In this document: one piece after another, positions 18,051 to 27,565 of the stretch | Numbering within the stretch: position 1 is the stretch's first letter | How the letters are laid out: each line of letters begins with the position of its first letter | Origin: Pseudomonadota bacterium | Lineage (GTDB): Bacteria > Pseudomonadota > Alphaproteobacteria > Rickettsiales > UBA6187 | NCBI GenBank assembly: GCA_027620075.1 | Contig: JAQCEY010000002.1 | Coordinates: 344,337 to 408,336 of the forward strand | DNA: 64,000 bases | Direction: 5' to 3' | The notes under the pieces: generated by a model | Told to the model about the DNA's origin: nothing | What the model saw: only the letters and a program-made list of their open reading frames with translations | Database searches by the model: none | Program-made: the position numbers and the translations under genes

Positions 18051-19871
18051 ATGACTCAGATTCGCAATATTGCAATCATTGCACACGTTGACCACGGCAA
18101 AACCACACTTATTGACAACCTTTTGAAGCAAAGCGGCACTTTTAGAGAAAATGAGAACGTGCAAGAACGTGTTATGGATAGTAACGACCTTGAAAAAGAA
18201 CGTGGCATAACAATACTTGCAAAATGTACCTCCATTAATTGGAAAGATACACGAATTAATATCATAGACACTCCCGGACACGCCGACTTCGGAGGAGAAG
18301 TTGAGCGTGTATTGTCAATGGCGGACGGAGTTATACTTTTAACCGACGCTGCCGAAGGTCCTATGCCTCAGACAAAGTTCGTACTTTCAAAAGCACTTGC
18401 ACAGGGTTTAAAACCGATAGTTGTTATAAATAAAGTTGATCGCCCGGACGGTCGTCCCGATGAAGTAGTTAATGAGGTTTTCGACCTGTTTGCAGCACTA
18501 GATGCCAATGAAGAGCAGCTTGACTTCCCTATATTATATGCCTCAGGTCGTAACGGCTGGTGTACAACTGAATTAAATGATGAACGCAAAGACCTTACAC
18601 CTATGCTGGAGTTGGTATTAAAGCATGTTAAAGAGCCTGATGTTGATTTGAACGCTCCTTTTTCAATGCTGGTAACACTTCTTGAATCAGACCCTTTCTT
18701 GGGACGTATCCTTACAGGGCGTATTGTTAGCGGTAAAGCAAAGATAAACATGCCTGTAAAAGCAATCAATCTGGAAGGTGAAGTTGTTGAGCAGGGCAGA
18801 CTTACTAAATTACAGTCATTCATAGGGGTACACCGTGTTCCGGTTGATTCTGCCAATGCAGGTGACATTATATCTATAGCGGGAATGGAAGAAGCTTCAG
18901 TTGCCGATACAATCGGTGACATTTCCATATCAAAGCCGATTCAATCCACTCCTATCGACCCTCCTACTATGGCGATAACCATCGGAGTGAATGACTCTCC
19001 GTTTGCCGGTCAGGAAGGTTCCAAAGTAACTTCCCGTATGATACGTGACCGTTTATTTGCCGAAGCTGAGACAAATGTAGCTATTACCGTTAACGAAACA
19101 ACCGGCGGTGAGGCTTATGAAGTTGGCGGAAGGGGCGAGTTGCAGCTTGGTGTTTTGATAGAAACAATGAGGCGTGAGGGTTTTGAACTTTCCGTTTCAA
19201 GACCAAGGGTGCTATTTAAAGAAGAAAACGGCAAGAAATTAGAGCCTATTGAAGAAGTGGTTGTTGATGTTGATGACGAGTTTTCAGGAACGGTTGTTGA
19301 AAAAGTAAGCTTGAGAAAAGGTAAAATGGTTGACATGCGACCGTCAGGCGGCGGCAAGACTCGCATAGTGTTCCACGCACCTTCACGTGGTCTTATCGGT
19401 TATCAGGGGGAATTCATGACAGACACCAAAGGTACCGGCGTTATGAACCGACTATACCACTCACATGAGCCGTATAAAGGCGAAATCGAATCACGCCGTA
19501 ACGGTGCTTTGATATCTACAGGACAGGGAGAGGCGGTTGCATATGCTATATTTAATCTGCAAGAACGTGGTGTAATATTTGTCAAACCTCAGGAAAAAGT
19601 TTACGAGGGAATGATAGTGGGTGAGAATAGCCGTGATAACGATCTGGACGTAAATATATTAAAAGGTAAACAGCTTACCAACGTAAGGGCATCAGGAACC
19701 GATGAGGCTATAAGGCTGACTCCTCCTAAAAAACATACGTTAGAAGAAATGATATCTTATATCGGTGATGATGAACTGGTTGAAGTAACGCCGAAAAATT
19801 TAAGGTTAAGAAAGCGTCTACTCGACCCTAACGCCCGTAAAAAAGCAATGCGTGAGAAAAAGGCAGGTTAA
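18051..19871 (+). CDS. typA: Translational GTPase TypA/BipA
   Basis: Ribosome-associated GTPase of the EF-G/LepA group, involved in ribosome assembly and growth under stress. I start it at the ATG at 18051 (606 aa, [20 protein letters not shown]) with GGA six bases upstream; a longer frame runs from 17988 but is not family-like. The G motifs are all visible: [30 protein letters not shown], and [10 protein letters not shown]. Domains 2 and 3 and the BipA-specific C-terminal domain follow, with [15 protein letters not shown] and [16 protein letters not shown]. Confidence 0.97.
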   Translation: MTQIRNIAIIAHVDHGKTTLIDNLLKQSGTFRENENVQERVMDSNDLEKERGITILAKCTSINWKDTRINIIDTPGHADFGGEVERVLSMADGVILLTDAAEGPMPQTKFVLSKALAQGLKPIVVINKVDRPDGRPDEVVNEVFDLFAALDANEEQLDFPILYASGRNGWCTTELNDERKDLTPMLELVLKHVKEPDVDLNAPFSMLVTLLESDPFLGRILTGRIVSGKAKINMPVKAINLEGEVVEQGRLTKLQSFIGVHRVPVDSANAGDIISIAGMEEASVADTIGDISISKPIQSTPIDPPTMAITIGVNDSPFAGQEGSKVTSRMIRDRLFAEAETNVAITVNETTGGEAYEVGGRGELQLGVLIETMRREGFELSVSRPRVLFKEENGKKLEPIEEVVVDVDDEFSGTVVEKVSLRKGKMVDMRPSGGGKTRIVFHAPSRGLIGYQGEFMTDTKGTGVMNRLYHSHEPYKGEIESRRNGALISTGQGEAVAYAIFNLQERGVIFVKPQEKVYEGMIVGENSRDNDLDVNILKGKQLTNVRASGTDEAIRLTPPKKHTLEEMISYIGDDELVEVTPKNLRLRKRLLDPNARKKAMREKKAG

Positions 19872-19930
19872 TCGGGCAAAAATTACTTGTAATTGACGTA
19901 AAATACCTTATTAATATGCCCTCAAAATAA

Positions 19931-20007
19931 GCACCCGTAGCTCAACTGGATAGAGTACTTGACTACGAATCAAGCGGTTAGAGGTTCGAATCCTCTCGGG
20001 TGCACCA
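19931..20007 (+). tRNA. tRNA-Arg (anticodon ACG)
   Basis: A complete 77-nt cloverleaf. The acceptor stem pairs GCACCCG with CGGGTGC, followed by discriminator A and an encoded CCA. The anticodon arm is CTTGA-CTACGAA-TCAAG, giving anticodon ACG (A34 normally converted to inosine by TadA). The T arm is GAGGTTCGAATCCTC. It lies 59 bp after typA. Confidence 0.97.
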
Positions 20008-20146
20008 TTTGCTCTTATTTTAACGTCTACTAAAGTCCGGTTTTCTCTACATATCAACACTTATCCGGTTTAATTGCTTCCAAAGACCTCCGTTAACACG
20101 CTGCCATTCGGGCTTTACCGAGCTTTGATTAACGATAATTGTGTTA

Positions 20147-20222
20147 TGGTGGAGCCAGTCGGACTCGAACCGACCACCTCAACGCTGCCAGCGTTGCGCT
20201 CTACCGGATGAGCTATGGCCCC
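20147..20222 (-). tRNA. tRNA-Ala (anticodon GGC)
   Basis: A complete 76-nt cloverleaf on the minus strand. The acceptor stem pairs GGGGCCA with TGGCTCC (one G-U), then discriminator A and an encoded CCA. The anticodon arm CAACG-CTGGCAG-CGTTG gives anticodon GGC. The T arm is GTCGGTTCGAGTCCGAC. It converges with tRNA-Arg across a 139 bp spacer in which I see no gene. Confidence 0.97.
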
Positions 20223-20288
20223 ATGGGGAAGGGTATTTTATTAATATCTTTTTATTAAAGAAACAAGCAAAACTTTACAAATAAGTGC

Positions 20289-20951
20289 TTATTTATTTGT
20301 ATATGAAAGTATATCGGCAAGATTGACTGAATCTGCTATTTTTAATGCGTCCGAGTGAGACAGCTTAAACCCTTCAACTTCCAGAACCGCATCTTTGCCT
20401 ACGGCAATAACGAGCTTGTTATTCTGCGGACTACGATAGAACTTGGTTATATAACCGTTATACTCCCCTACTCCGCCGCTACCGTCATTTAAAGTAGCAA
20501 GTTCATATATCTCGTTGTTAAGATTTGAACCTACAACTATAGATATTTTTATTAACTTATCATCGCTTACAAATTCCTGCGAGGCAACCGCCTGACCTGA
20601 TATATACCCCTCCTCCTCAGGCTCGATTACCTCGGTTCTCAGTTCCCATCCGACAACTTCTTTAGGCAGAAATTCTTTTAAATCTTCAGACTGCTTTTGC
20701 CTTATATAGGCAATTGCCTCATTTAATTTATCAACTGATTTGAACTTATTGTCAGAAATATATTCATTATCGGCTTTTGACAATATATCGGATATATCAC
20801 TCTTTTTTACCGTTTGTTCGGAGGCAACGGACTCCATTGCCATAGGCGTATAAACAGCCACTTCCTGATTGGTTTTGTTATAGTGTATCACACTTAGTAT
20901 GCACGCTAATGCTATCATAACAAGAACAAAGAACGAATATGCAACTTTCAT
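20289..20951 (-). CDS. Uncharacterised membrane-anchored or exported protein
   Basis: The ATG at 20951 is chosen because a perfect GGAGG lies five bases upstream; the frame runs open to 21008. The 220-residue product begins MKVAYSFFVLVMIALACILS, a single N-terminal membrane helix or uncleaved signal, so the rest is probably periplasmic. The body (about 75-200) is mixed alpha/beta with KEVVGWELRTEV and a Gly-rich NDGSGGVGEYNGY loop. I do not recognise a family. It lies directly downstream of another small exported protein and of malate synthase G on the same strand, so it may belong to their transcript. Confidence 0.7.
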   Translation of the reverse strand: MKVAYSFFVLVMIALACILSVIHYNKTNQEVAVYTPMAMESVASEQTVKKSDISDILSKADNEYISDNKFKSVDKLNEAIAYIRQKQSEDLKEFLPKEVVGWELRTEVIEPEEEGYISGQAVASQEFVSDDKLIKISIVVGSNLNNEIYELATLNDGSGGVGEYNGYITKFYRSPQNNKLVIAVGKDAVLEVEGFKLSHSDALKIADSVNLADILSYTNK

Positions 20952-21010
20952 AATACCTCCGATTTTTTTATAAAAAGATATACCACCTATCATCCGATGC
21001 CAAGACAAAA

Positions 21011-21463
21011 TTATTTATTAGAATAGTACTTACACCCTTTATAGGAGGTAAGCAAATCGACTTCCTCACCGTTTTCATTAATACCGAAATAACATCTATA
21101 TTCGGGAACGGTCATTTTAGAGCGCATCTTTATGAGCCACCCGCCCTCTTTTTTATCAACAAAAACCTTCCAACCCAAATCTTTGTGAGAATCAGAAACT
21201 GACAAAAATATATGGCCTTGAATGTTTTTGTTAGTCAAAGCCAGTTTAATAAACTCCTCTTTATTTTGCACGGGCAAATCAGGAGTCATATATTCTTTAA
21301 TCTCATCTATATTTTCAAACTCAAAATCAGGCTCCGGTGCGGCAAACAGATGGTAGAGGAAACCTCCGCCCATACCTCGTTCTACCTTTTGTGCGTAAGA
21401 ATTATTATTTATTATCAATGCAATAATAATTAAAGCTAAGGTAAAAAATTTCCTTTTAACCAC
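21011..21463 (-). CDS. Uncharacterised exported protein
   Basis: I favour a GTG start at 21461-21463, with GAGG six bases upstream; an in-frame ATG at 21475 is the alternative. The 150-residue product has a signal peptide (VVKRKFFTLALIIIALIIN, cleavage near SYAQ). The mature part has a basic/aromatic pattern with two or three Cys near the C-terminus (RCYFGINE, YKGCKYYS). No family is recognised. The start overlaps the end of malate synthase G by eight bases, implying translational coupling, and the next exported-protein gene lies about 60 bp downstream. Confidence 0.65.
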   Translation of the reverse strand: MVKRKFFTLALIIIALIINNNSYAQKVERGMGGGFLYHLFAAPEPDFEFENIDEIKEYMTPDLPVQNKEEFIKLALTNKNIQGHIFLSVSDSHKDLGWKVFVDKKEGGWLIKMRSKMTVPEYRCYFGINENGEEVDLLTSYKGCKYYSNK

Positions 21464-23561
21464 TGCTTGCCTCATTTAAATCATAGTTATTCAAATTTGC
21501 CCTTCTGTTAGCCGGATAAAAATACGGCTCAACATACGATGCCTTCAAACCGTCAGGGTTGAACACAACATCATAAACAGCTTTTACTGGCTCTTGGATA
21601 TTATTCCAATTATTATTTAACAAAGCATCATCTACCAATGCTTTATATTCTTCATCGTCGGAATTTTGTTCATCTACCAGTTTAGCCATACGGATAATGC
21701 TGTCTTTAACCGTATCCTCATTCACCACACCATGCAGCAGCCAGTTTCTTACAAATGCGGCTTTAATTCTTGCCGTTGCCCTATCTTCCATTAACGGGTC
21801 GCCCGATAGCTCCTTCACTCCCGAACAGCCTATTCCCCTTCTTACCCATGGCTCGGCATAGGCAAGTAGACCGTGAACGGCAAAATCAAGATTCTCAATA
21901 ATTTCACCCCTACTTAGCTCATCAAGATTTGCTGCCGGAAAATCAAACAAATCTTTAATATTAACCTGCTTGATATTTTTTCTGTACCCTTCCTGCATTT
22001 GACGTACATTGCCGAATATATGGAACGCCATGGCATGGATTCCTGCCGCCATAGGTGATGGCGACCACCCTGTATCGGTAAGCCCCTTTACCTGCTGTTC
22101 CTTGCTTTTTAGCAATCCTTTCATATCTTTTATAGCTGCCCACATTCCCGCCCCTATCTGAGGTACGTTCATTTTCAGGCTGATATTAACGTTATGCAGC
22201 TCATATGAGGTCTTGTATAATTTTGAAGGCAACTGCCTGTATGGAGCTATTGCCCCCTGATGCATCATAAGATCAATAAAACTACCCGTATAATCAAGAA
22301 AACCCGTATTAGTAAAGAATATTATATCCTTAGCCTCATCTATGCATGCGGCAAGCTGGGCATTAGTACGCATTTCCTCATTCATAATGCCTATTTTATT
22401 TGCGTTTTCAGGCAATCCCAACATTTGATTTATACGGTCAAATAATTTTACATTAAGCTCAACTTCCTCCCTGCCGTGCATTTTAGGGGCTACATGGTAT
22501 CTATAGCCTATTAAACTTGTTATGAAGCAATCCAGTATCTTTTCAGGTATGGTATTACCGTCAACCGTGATAATATTTTTATCGGCTATCATGTGAGAAC
22601 CTACATCACGAACTAACGCTAATGAACTCCTTTTTAAGGTTTTTTCCCGCTTGGTCTTTACACATAGATATTTTGTGTCTTTATTTATTTTGCGCGTCTT
22701 TCCCCTAACCTCGCATTGAAGGTCGCCGTCATGAATGCCTTTTAATATCCTGTAAGCCTCATATTTATTTTCAGGAGTCGAAACCGAAGCATCCTCCAAA
22801 TCAATTATATAGGTAATCGCCGACTCTACGATAACGTCCTTGATTTTATTCTCGCCTATGAGCAATTCAATTTTCAGACCGTTATTTTCCAGCAGAATCG
22901 ACGTTATCTGCTCTCCTTCCAAAGTTATGCCTATAAGCTTATCGCTAGTAAAGTTTATAGCCTCATCATCGGATTTTTTTGCAACTAATAAATTATTTGT
23001 TTTATCATACACGAAGCTTTCTATATCGCTCCAACCCATATTATTTTCAAATTTTACGATTTTATCAAGGAATCCGTTTGTATAGCCGATAACCTCAGCC
23101 TCACGCTCTTTATCTTCTGTTTTTTCATCAATTATATTTGAAGTGTACAGGCTGCTATATAAACTTTGCCATCTGGCGTTAGCAGCATTTAACACCATAT
23201 TGACCTTATCGGCAGGAACTACAAGCTGTGGTCCTGCCATGGGGTTTAATTCCTCGGCAATTCCAATAGATGAGACATTCTTGTTACCATCTGAATTTTC
23301 AATAAATCCTATATCTTCGAGCTTTCTTACAACTTTAGAAGTTGGAATAGAGCCTTGTTGTTCCTTAAAAAATGAGTCTATCTGCTCTTGCAATTCGTCC
23401 CTTTTTTTCAAAAGTTCGTTATTTGGGGCTGAAAATTCCCTTGTCAGCTTTGCAAGATATTCAAATATGCTTTCAACTTTCAGTTCTCTTTCCTGACAGA
23501 TTTCACTGACAAAATCGTATAACTCATTAGATACATTAATGTTTTCAGATATTTTTTTCAT
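21456..23561 (-). CDS. glcB: Malate synthase G (divergent)
   Basis: Condenses glyoxylate with acetyl-CoA to malate. The 701-residue protein follows the MSG layout: AITYIIDLEDA (about 248-258), LVRDVGSHMIAD with the expected active-site Arg at 318, PKMHGREEVEL, the metal-binding GIMNEEMRTN (391-400) and TGFLDYTG with Asp423, GAGMWAAIKDM, TGWSPSPMAAGIHA, and the catalytic Asp593 in MEDRATARI. It is divergent around these motifs: the usual RTGDEIHT after GFLD is replaced. Isocitrate lyase is not in the window, so the glyoxylate source is unknown. Two small exported proteins follow downstream. Confidence 0.9.
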   Translation of the reverse strand: MKKISENINVSNELYDFVSEICQERELKVESIFEYLAKLTREFSAPNNELLKKRDELQEQIDSFFKEQQGSIPTSKVVRKLEDIGFIENSDGNKNVSSIGIAEELNPMAGPQLVVPADKVNMVLNAANARWQSLYSSLYTSNIIDEKTEDKEREAEVIGYTNGFLDKIVKFENNMGWSDIESFVYDKTNNLLVAKKSDDEAINFTSDKLIGITLEGEQITSILLENNGLKIELLIGENKIKDVIVESAITYIIDLEDASVSTPENKYEAYRILKGIHDGDLQCEVRGKTRKINKDTKYLCVKTKREKTLKRSSLALVRDVGSHMIADKNIITVDGNTIPEKILDCFITSLIGYRYHVAPKMHGREEVELNVKLFDRINQMLGLPENANKIGIMNEEMRTNAQLAACIDEAKDIIFFTNTGFLDYTGSFIDLMMHQGAIAPYRQLPSKLYKTSYELHNVNISLKMNVPQIGAGMWAAIKDMKGLLKSKEQQVKGLTDTGWSPSPMAAGIHAMAFHIFGNVRQMQEGYRKNIKQVNIKDLFDFPAANLDELSRGEIIENLDFAVHGLLAYAEPWVRRGIGCSGVKELSGDPLMEDRATARIKAAFVRNWLLHGVVNEDTVKDSIIRMAKLVDEQNSDDEEYKALVDDALLNNNWNNIQEPVKAVYDVVFNPDGLKASYVEPYFYPANRRANLNNYDLNEASSG

Positions 23562-23704
23562 TTTAATTCAATTTACCTCATAATTGACCGCAATTAACAA
23601 TATAAGGTTATAAGGCGTTTAACCTCAAGATTTTTTATTGATTAAATGTTCGTATGGGTTTATATACACGGGTGATTGAAAATAAATTTGCGGGTACTAT
23701 ACTC

Positions 23705-24223
23705 ATGAAAGACTTAGAAAATAATAAGATTTTAGCATCAATTATCGTAGCCGGCTTAATAGCCTTAATATGCGGAAAAATAGCTAACGGTCTATACCAC
23801 CCTGTAACGGAGCCTGAGAAAAGAGGGTTTCAGGTAGAAGTTGCCGAAGCCGGAAGCGAAGGCGAAGAAACCGCCGAAACCGTAGAAGAAGTAATAGATA
23901 TCCCCGCTCTTATGGCTGCCGCAAGTGTTGAAGAGGGGCAGAAAGTTTTCAAACAATGTGTTAGCTGCCATACTCCTGAGCAAGGTGGAGCTCATAAACT
24001 AGGACCTAATTTAGCAGGTGTCGTTAATGCAAAACAAGCAAGTAAGGAAGGTTATGCATATTCTGACGCTTTAAAAGCCGTCGGTAAAACATGGACATAT
24101 GATGAGCTGTTCGCATTCCTAAAAAAACCTAGAAAATACGCTAGCGGAACAAAAATGAGCTTTGCAGGAATTAAAAAACCCGAGCAAATAGCTAACGTAA
24201 TTAAATATATGGAAAGCAATTAA
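23705..24223 (+). CDS. Membrane-anchored c-type cytochrome (CycM-like)
   Basis: Electron carrier that in alphaproteobacteria commonly links the bc1 complex to terminal oxidase. I start it at the ATG at 23705 (172 aa), because MKDLENNKILASIIVAGLIA matches the NKILA start and single N-terminal anchor of CycM/c552 proteins; an upstream ATG at 23654 is possible. An acidic linker (about 45-70) leads to a class I cytochrome domain. The heme motif is CVSCH, with GPNLAGVV after it, and the distal Met ligand is probably in GTKMSFAGIKKPE. It is divergent from malate synthase. Confidence 0.9.
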   Translation: MKDLENNKILASIIVAGLIALICGKIANGLYHPVTEPEKRGFQVEVAEAGSEGEETAETVEEVIDIPALMAAASVEEGQKVFKQCVSCHTPEQGGAHKLGPNLAGVVNAKQASKEGYAYSDALKAVGKTWTYDELFAFLKKPRKYASGTKMSFAGIKKPEQIANVIKYMESN

Positions 24224-24233
24224 AATACTTAAA

Positions 24234-24494
24234 ATGGTTAAAAAATACAAAAAAGGCGTTATTTCAAATAACAACCTGTCGGAAAACAAAGAATTAAATA
24301 AAATTAGTAAGTTAGTAGATTCCCACACTGAAGACGAAAAAGAGCTAAATGAAGCTCTCACAGACGGCTTATTCGGTTCTTACGTTCTGTATAAGAGTGA
24401 AAAAAACAATTTTTCGGACTTAGAGACTGTAAAAGCAAGCAATAGGTTTGTTGACTTAGTAGACCGCAAGACTAATGTTGAGAACTTTCGGTAA
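24234..24494 (+). CDS. Small hypothetical protein
   Basis: An 86-residue, charged, Asn-rich protein with no signal peptide or membrane helix. It begins 10 bp after the cytochrome gene on the same strand, but no Shine-Dalgarno sequence is visible before its ATG. The composition (NNNLSENKELNK, KSEKNNFSD) resembles many small genes of this genome type. No family is recognised. Its position suggests cotranscription with the cytochrome; it could also be a chance frame. Confidence 0.45.
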   Translation: MVKKYKKGVISNNNLSENKELNKISKLVDSHTEDEKELNEALTDGLFGSYVLYKSEKNNFSDLETVKASNRFVDLVDRKTNVENFR

Positions 24495-24510
24495 TTATAG
24501 TCCTTAAAAT

Positions 24511-24581
24511 TAACTTCCACCTATTAATGCCATCCTCGCCTAAGTGCGAGGATCTTCTTTAAACCTGCGGTACGGAAGTTA
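24511..24581. repeat. Two-tier palindromic element
   Basis: Outer arms TAACTTCC (24511-24518) and GGAAGTTA (24574-24581) enclose an inner hairpin ATCCTCGC (24532-24539) / GCGAGGAT (24546-24553) with a 6-nt loop. A short T-rich run follows the inner hairpin, so it may terminate the cytochrome transcript. The symmetrical outer arms suggest a small mobile palindromic element rather than a plain terminator. Confidence 0.55.
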
Positions 24582-24645
24582 TTTTAAATCACTATAGAAA
24601 ATCTGCTTATTTCTAAGATTTTTTATGCCATTTTATTTTATTGTA

Positions 24646-24668
24646 TATATGATAATTTATATCATATA
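24646..24668. promoter_or_regulatory. Inverted repeat upstream of the solute-binding protein gene
   Basis: TATATGAT (24646-24653) and ATCATATA (24661-24668) form an 8 bp perfect inverted repeat with a 7-base spacer, 25 bp before the start codon of the yejA-like gene. The position is right for an operator. The sequence is simple AT, so a chance match is possible. Confidence 0.35.
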
Positions 24669-24693
24669 AAAAAACAGATAGTTTCATAAAAAA

Positions 24694-26523
24694 ATGATAA
24701 GGTTATCCGCATTACTTATAATATTTCTAATGTTTTTCAACGGCATAGGTTACGCTGAAAGTAAAACTTCACACGGAATATCAATTTTCGGCGATTTGAA
24801 ATACCCGAAGGATTTTAAACATTTTGACTATATTAACCCCGATGCACCCAAAGGCGGCGAAGTAAAAATAGCCGCCATCGGAACATATGACAGCTTAAAT
24901 CCGTATGTCATCAAGGGAGTTCCTGCCGAAGGCATTGAAATGATATTCGATACACTTATGAAAAGCTCTGCCGATGAAAGTGCGTCTGAATATGGGTTAA
25001 TTGCCGAATCGGCGGAAATTTCACAAAACGGTGATTATGTAATATTCAATTTAAGAAAAAATGCCGGATGGCACGATGGAACACCCATTACCGCAGATGA
25101 TGTCGTTTTCTCATTTGAAACCATAACAACAAAAGGACACCCGCAATATAAATCTTACTATCGGGATTTTGAATCGGCAGAAAAACTCGGTACGCATAAA
25201 GTAAAATTCAACATCTCAGACCCAAATAACAGGGAGTTACCGTTGATAATCGGTCAACTTCCTATAATTTCGAAGAAATATTATACTGAAAATGACTTCG
25301 AAAAAGGCACGCTTGATTTTCCACTTGGCAGCGGTGCATATAAAATAAAGAGCATAGATGCCGGACGCTCAATTACCTATGAAAGAGTTAAAGACTACTG
25401 GGCAAAGGATTTACCTGTAAATGTCGGTCACAACAATTTCGATATAATAAGGATAGATTATTACCGTGACGCAACCGTAGCGGTTGAAGCATTAAAAGCA
25501 GGTGAATATGATTTTCGTCGGGAGAACATATCAAAAACATGGTCAAATGCCTATAATATCAGGCAGGTAGAAGACGGGCGTATGATTAAGGAAGAACTAC
25601 CCGACGGCAAGCCTACAGGTATGCAGAGCTTTATTTTCAATACCAGACGTTCGGACTTTGCCAATATAAAGGTGAGGAAAGCACTGCAATACGCATATGA
25701 TTTTGAATGGGCAAATAAGCAGCTATTCTATGGTGCATATGCAAGAAATCGTAGTTTTTTCGGCAATTCGGAATTCGAAGCAAAAGGGCTGCCAAGTGAC
25801 GGTGAGTTGAAATTGCTGGAACCATACAGGGACATATTGCCTAAGGAAGTATTTACAGAAGAATATAACCCTCCTGTTTCAGATGGTGAGCTTGGACATC
25901 GCCAAAACCTTCTAAAAGCCCAAAAGCTTCTAGATGATGAAGGCTGGGTATTAAACGACATGAAAAGGATAAACCCGAATACGGGCGAGCCTGTCAATAT
26001 AGAATTCCTGCTTGTATCACCTTCTTTTGAAAGGGTTGTTGCCCCGTTTATAAGAAGCCTGAAAAAGCTTGGCATTGAAAGTACTATACGCACCGTAGAT
26101 ACCTCCCAATATATAAAGCGTATGGAAGAATTTGATTTTGATATTATGGTTAAGTGGTTCGTGCAAGGGGCGGCTCCGGGTAACGAACAGATAAATTACT
26201 GGGACTCTTCGACTGCCGATGTAAAGGGAAGCCAAAATCTTATAGGGATAAAGAACGAAGCCGTTGACGCTATGATAAAGCATATAACATCTGCAAAAAC
26301 AAAGCCTGAACTAATAAATGCGGCTAAGGCACTTGATAGGATATTGCAATGGAATTACTATGCTATTCCGCAATGGCATTCAAGAACGCATCGTGTTATT
26401 TATTGGAACAGGTTCGGGCGACCTAAAATTACTCCGCCATATTCCCTTGGCTTCCCCGATACATGGTGGATAGATAAAGAAAAAGAAGAAAAACTTAATA
26501 AGCTGCAAAATAAGGAATCTTAA
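24694..26523 (+). CDS. yejA: YejA-type peptide-binding protein (ABC family 5)
   Basis: Periplasmic solute-binding protein of the oligopeptide family. The 609 residues start with a signal peptide (ending GIGYA-E, about 1-21). GISIFGDLKYP, FDYINPDAPKGGEVKIAA and SLNPYVIKG mark the YejA-like subgroup. The family 5 motifs WHDGTPITADDVVFSFE and GSGAYKIKS are clear. In E. coli YejA works with the YejBEF permease in microcin C and peptide uptake; no permease or ATPase gene is nearby, so the partners are elsewhere or different. The stop codon abuts the xthA start (TAAATG), so the two genes are cotranscribed. Confidence 0.9.
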   Translation: MIRLSALLIIFLMFFNGIGYAESKTSHGISIFGDLKYPKDFKHFDYINPDAPKGGEVKIAAIGTYDSLNPYVIKGVPAEGIEMIFDTLMKSSADESASEYGLIAESAEISQNGDYVIFNLRKNAGWHDGTPITADDVVFSFETITTKGHPQYKSYYRDFESAEKLGTHKVKFNISDPNNRELPLIIGQLPIISKKYYTENDFEKGTLDFPLGSGAYKIKSIDAGRSITYERVKDYWAKDLPVNVGHNNFDIIRIDYYRDATVAVEALKAGEYDFRRENISKTWSNAYNIRQVEDGRMIKEELPDGKPTGMQSFIFNTRRSDFANIKVRKALQYAYDFEWANKQLFYGAYARNRSFFGNSEFEAKGLPSDGELKLLEPYRDILPKEVFTEEYNPPVSDGELGHRQNLLKAQKLLDDEGWVLNDMKRINPNTGEPVNIEFLLVSPSFERVVAPFIRSLKKLGIESTIRTVDTSQYIKRMEEFDFDIMVKWFVQGAAPGNEQINYWDSSTADVKGSQNLIGIKNEAVDAMIKHITSAKTKPELINAAKALDRILQWNYYAIPQWHSRTHRVIYWNRFGRPKITPPYSLGFPDTWWIDKEKEEKLNKLQNKES

Positions 26524-27318
26524 ATGGTAAAAATAGCGACATGGAACGTTAATTCCGTAAAAACAAGGATAGAGCATCTTGTTGAATATTTGAGGAGTGA
26601 CGAAGCACCTGACATATTATTACTACAGGAGTTAAAATGTATGACCGACAAGTTCCCCTATATGGAAGTGGAGGATTGCGGCTATAATACTGCCGTACAT
26701 GGTCAGAAAACCTATAACGGAGTAGCCATACTTTCAAAGTTCCCGATTGAAGATGTTGTAAAACAACTACCGGGCGATGAAGATGATGAGCAGGCAAGGT
26801 ACATAGAAGCGGTTATTTCATTAGAGAACAAGGCAATAAGGGTTGCTTCGGTTTATGTTCCCAACGGTCAGACACCCGACTCGGAAAAATTTCAGTATAA
26901 AATGCGATTCTTTGACCGCCTTTATGCCCATGCAAAAGAGCTTTTGAAATATGAAGAAGTGCTGGTTATAGGTGGTGATTATAACGTTGCCCCCTCCCCC
27001 ATTGATGTTTACGACCCCAAGGCTTTAGATGGAACGACATGCTTCCACATAGATGAACGCAAGAAATTCCGTACACTCGAAGGACTGGGGCTGACTGACG
27101 CATATAGGGCGGCAAATGAAAATAAAGAACAATTTAGCTGGTGGGATTACCGTGCAGGTGCATGGCAGCAAAATAAAGGTATGCGTATAGACCATCTTTT
27201 ATTATCACCTGAAGCTGCCGATATAATGGTTAGTTCCGATGTCTATCTTGAACCACGCACCAAAGATAAACCGTCAGACCATACGCCTGTGTGGTGCAAA
27301 TTAAAAACAAGTATTTAA
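26524..27318 (+). CDS. xthA: Exodeoxyribonuclease III / AP endonuclease
   Basis: Cuts DNA at abasic sites and acts as a 3'-5' exonuclease in base-excision repair. The 264-residue protein shows every catalytic motif of the family: KIATWNVNSVKTR, LLQELK, YNGVAILSK, SVYVPNGQ, GGDYNVAPSPIDV, FSWWDYRAGAWQQNKGMRID and the terminal KPSDHTPVW. The ATG follows the stop of the upstream gene directly, with no spacer, so initiation probably depends on coupling. The downstream 360 bp is gene-free and packed with repeats. Confidence 0.97.
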   Translation: MVKIATWNVNSVKTRIEHLVEYLRSDEAPDILLLQELKCMTDKFPYMEVEDCGYNTAVHGQKTYNGVAILSKFPIEDVVKQLPGDEDDEQARYIEAVISLENKAIRVASVYVPNGQTPDSEKFQYKMRFFDRLYAHAKELLKYEEVLVIGGDYNVAPSPIDVYDPKALDGTTCFHIDERKKFRTLEGLGLTDAYRAANENKEQFSWWDYRAGAWQQNKGMRIDHLLLSPEAADIMVSSDVYLEPRTKDKPSDHTPVWCKLKTSI

Positions 27319-27328
27319 TGCAAATGCC

Positions 27329-27412
27329 CGTCATACTATGGCCTGACCATAGTGTCTAAGATATACAACATTTCGTTTATTACCGTCATACGCCAACACC
27401 GCTCGGCGTATC
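27329..27412. repeat. Two small palindromes starting with CGTCATA
   Basis: Two hairpins lie just after xthA. The first is ACTATGG (27335-27341) / CCATAGT (27347-27353), preceded by CGTCAT. The second is ATACGCC (27388-27394) / GGCGTAT (27405-27411), also preceded by CGTCAT. They look like truncated members of the GTCAT-ended palindromic repeats. Either may help terminate the xthA transcript. They open a 360 bp gene-free block (27319-27679). Confidence 0.6.
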
Positions 27413-27440
27413 GATTGTAAAATCTCTATAGAAGCCTCTG

Positions 27441-27530
27441 TAAAAGTCCAAAAACTACTCTCCCCTTGAGGGAGGGTTAAAAACACAAAGTGTTTTTGTG
27501 AGGGGTAGAAAACTCACAAGTGTTTGTCAC
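27441..27530. repeat. Dispersed ~90 bp repeat, copy 2
   Basis: This copy matches the 16869 and 45297 copies over nearly its full length: ACTACTCTCCCCTTGA, AAAAACACAAAGTGTTTTT, TGAGGGGTAG, then ACAAGTGTTTGT. It carries a GAGGGAGGG variant where the other two have CCGGAGAG, so its CTCCC/GGGAG arm is still able to pair. It lies between the GTCAT palindromes of the same gap. Confidence 0.85.
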
Positions 27531-27565
27531 ACACGCCTTGTGCTGGTATCTCTAATTTAAATAAG

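Noticed and set aside
18368-18928. 186-codon open frame on the minus strand
   Set aside because: It is a shadow of typA, with Ser/Thr-rich nonsense composition and no motif.
19931-20222. Two tRNA genes as a possible integration site of a mobile island
   Set aside because: Both tRNAs are intact, no duplicated 3' end or integrase is visible, and the flanking genes are ordinary chromosomal ones.
24694-26523. Nickel-binding protein instead of a peptide-binding protein
   Set aside because: The family 5 motifs are shared, but the N-terminal GISIFGDLKYP and NPDAPKGG segments fit the YejA subgroup better.
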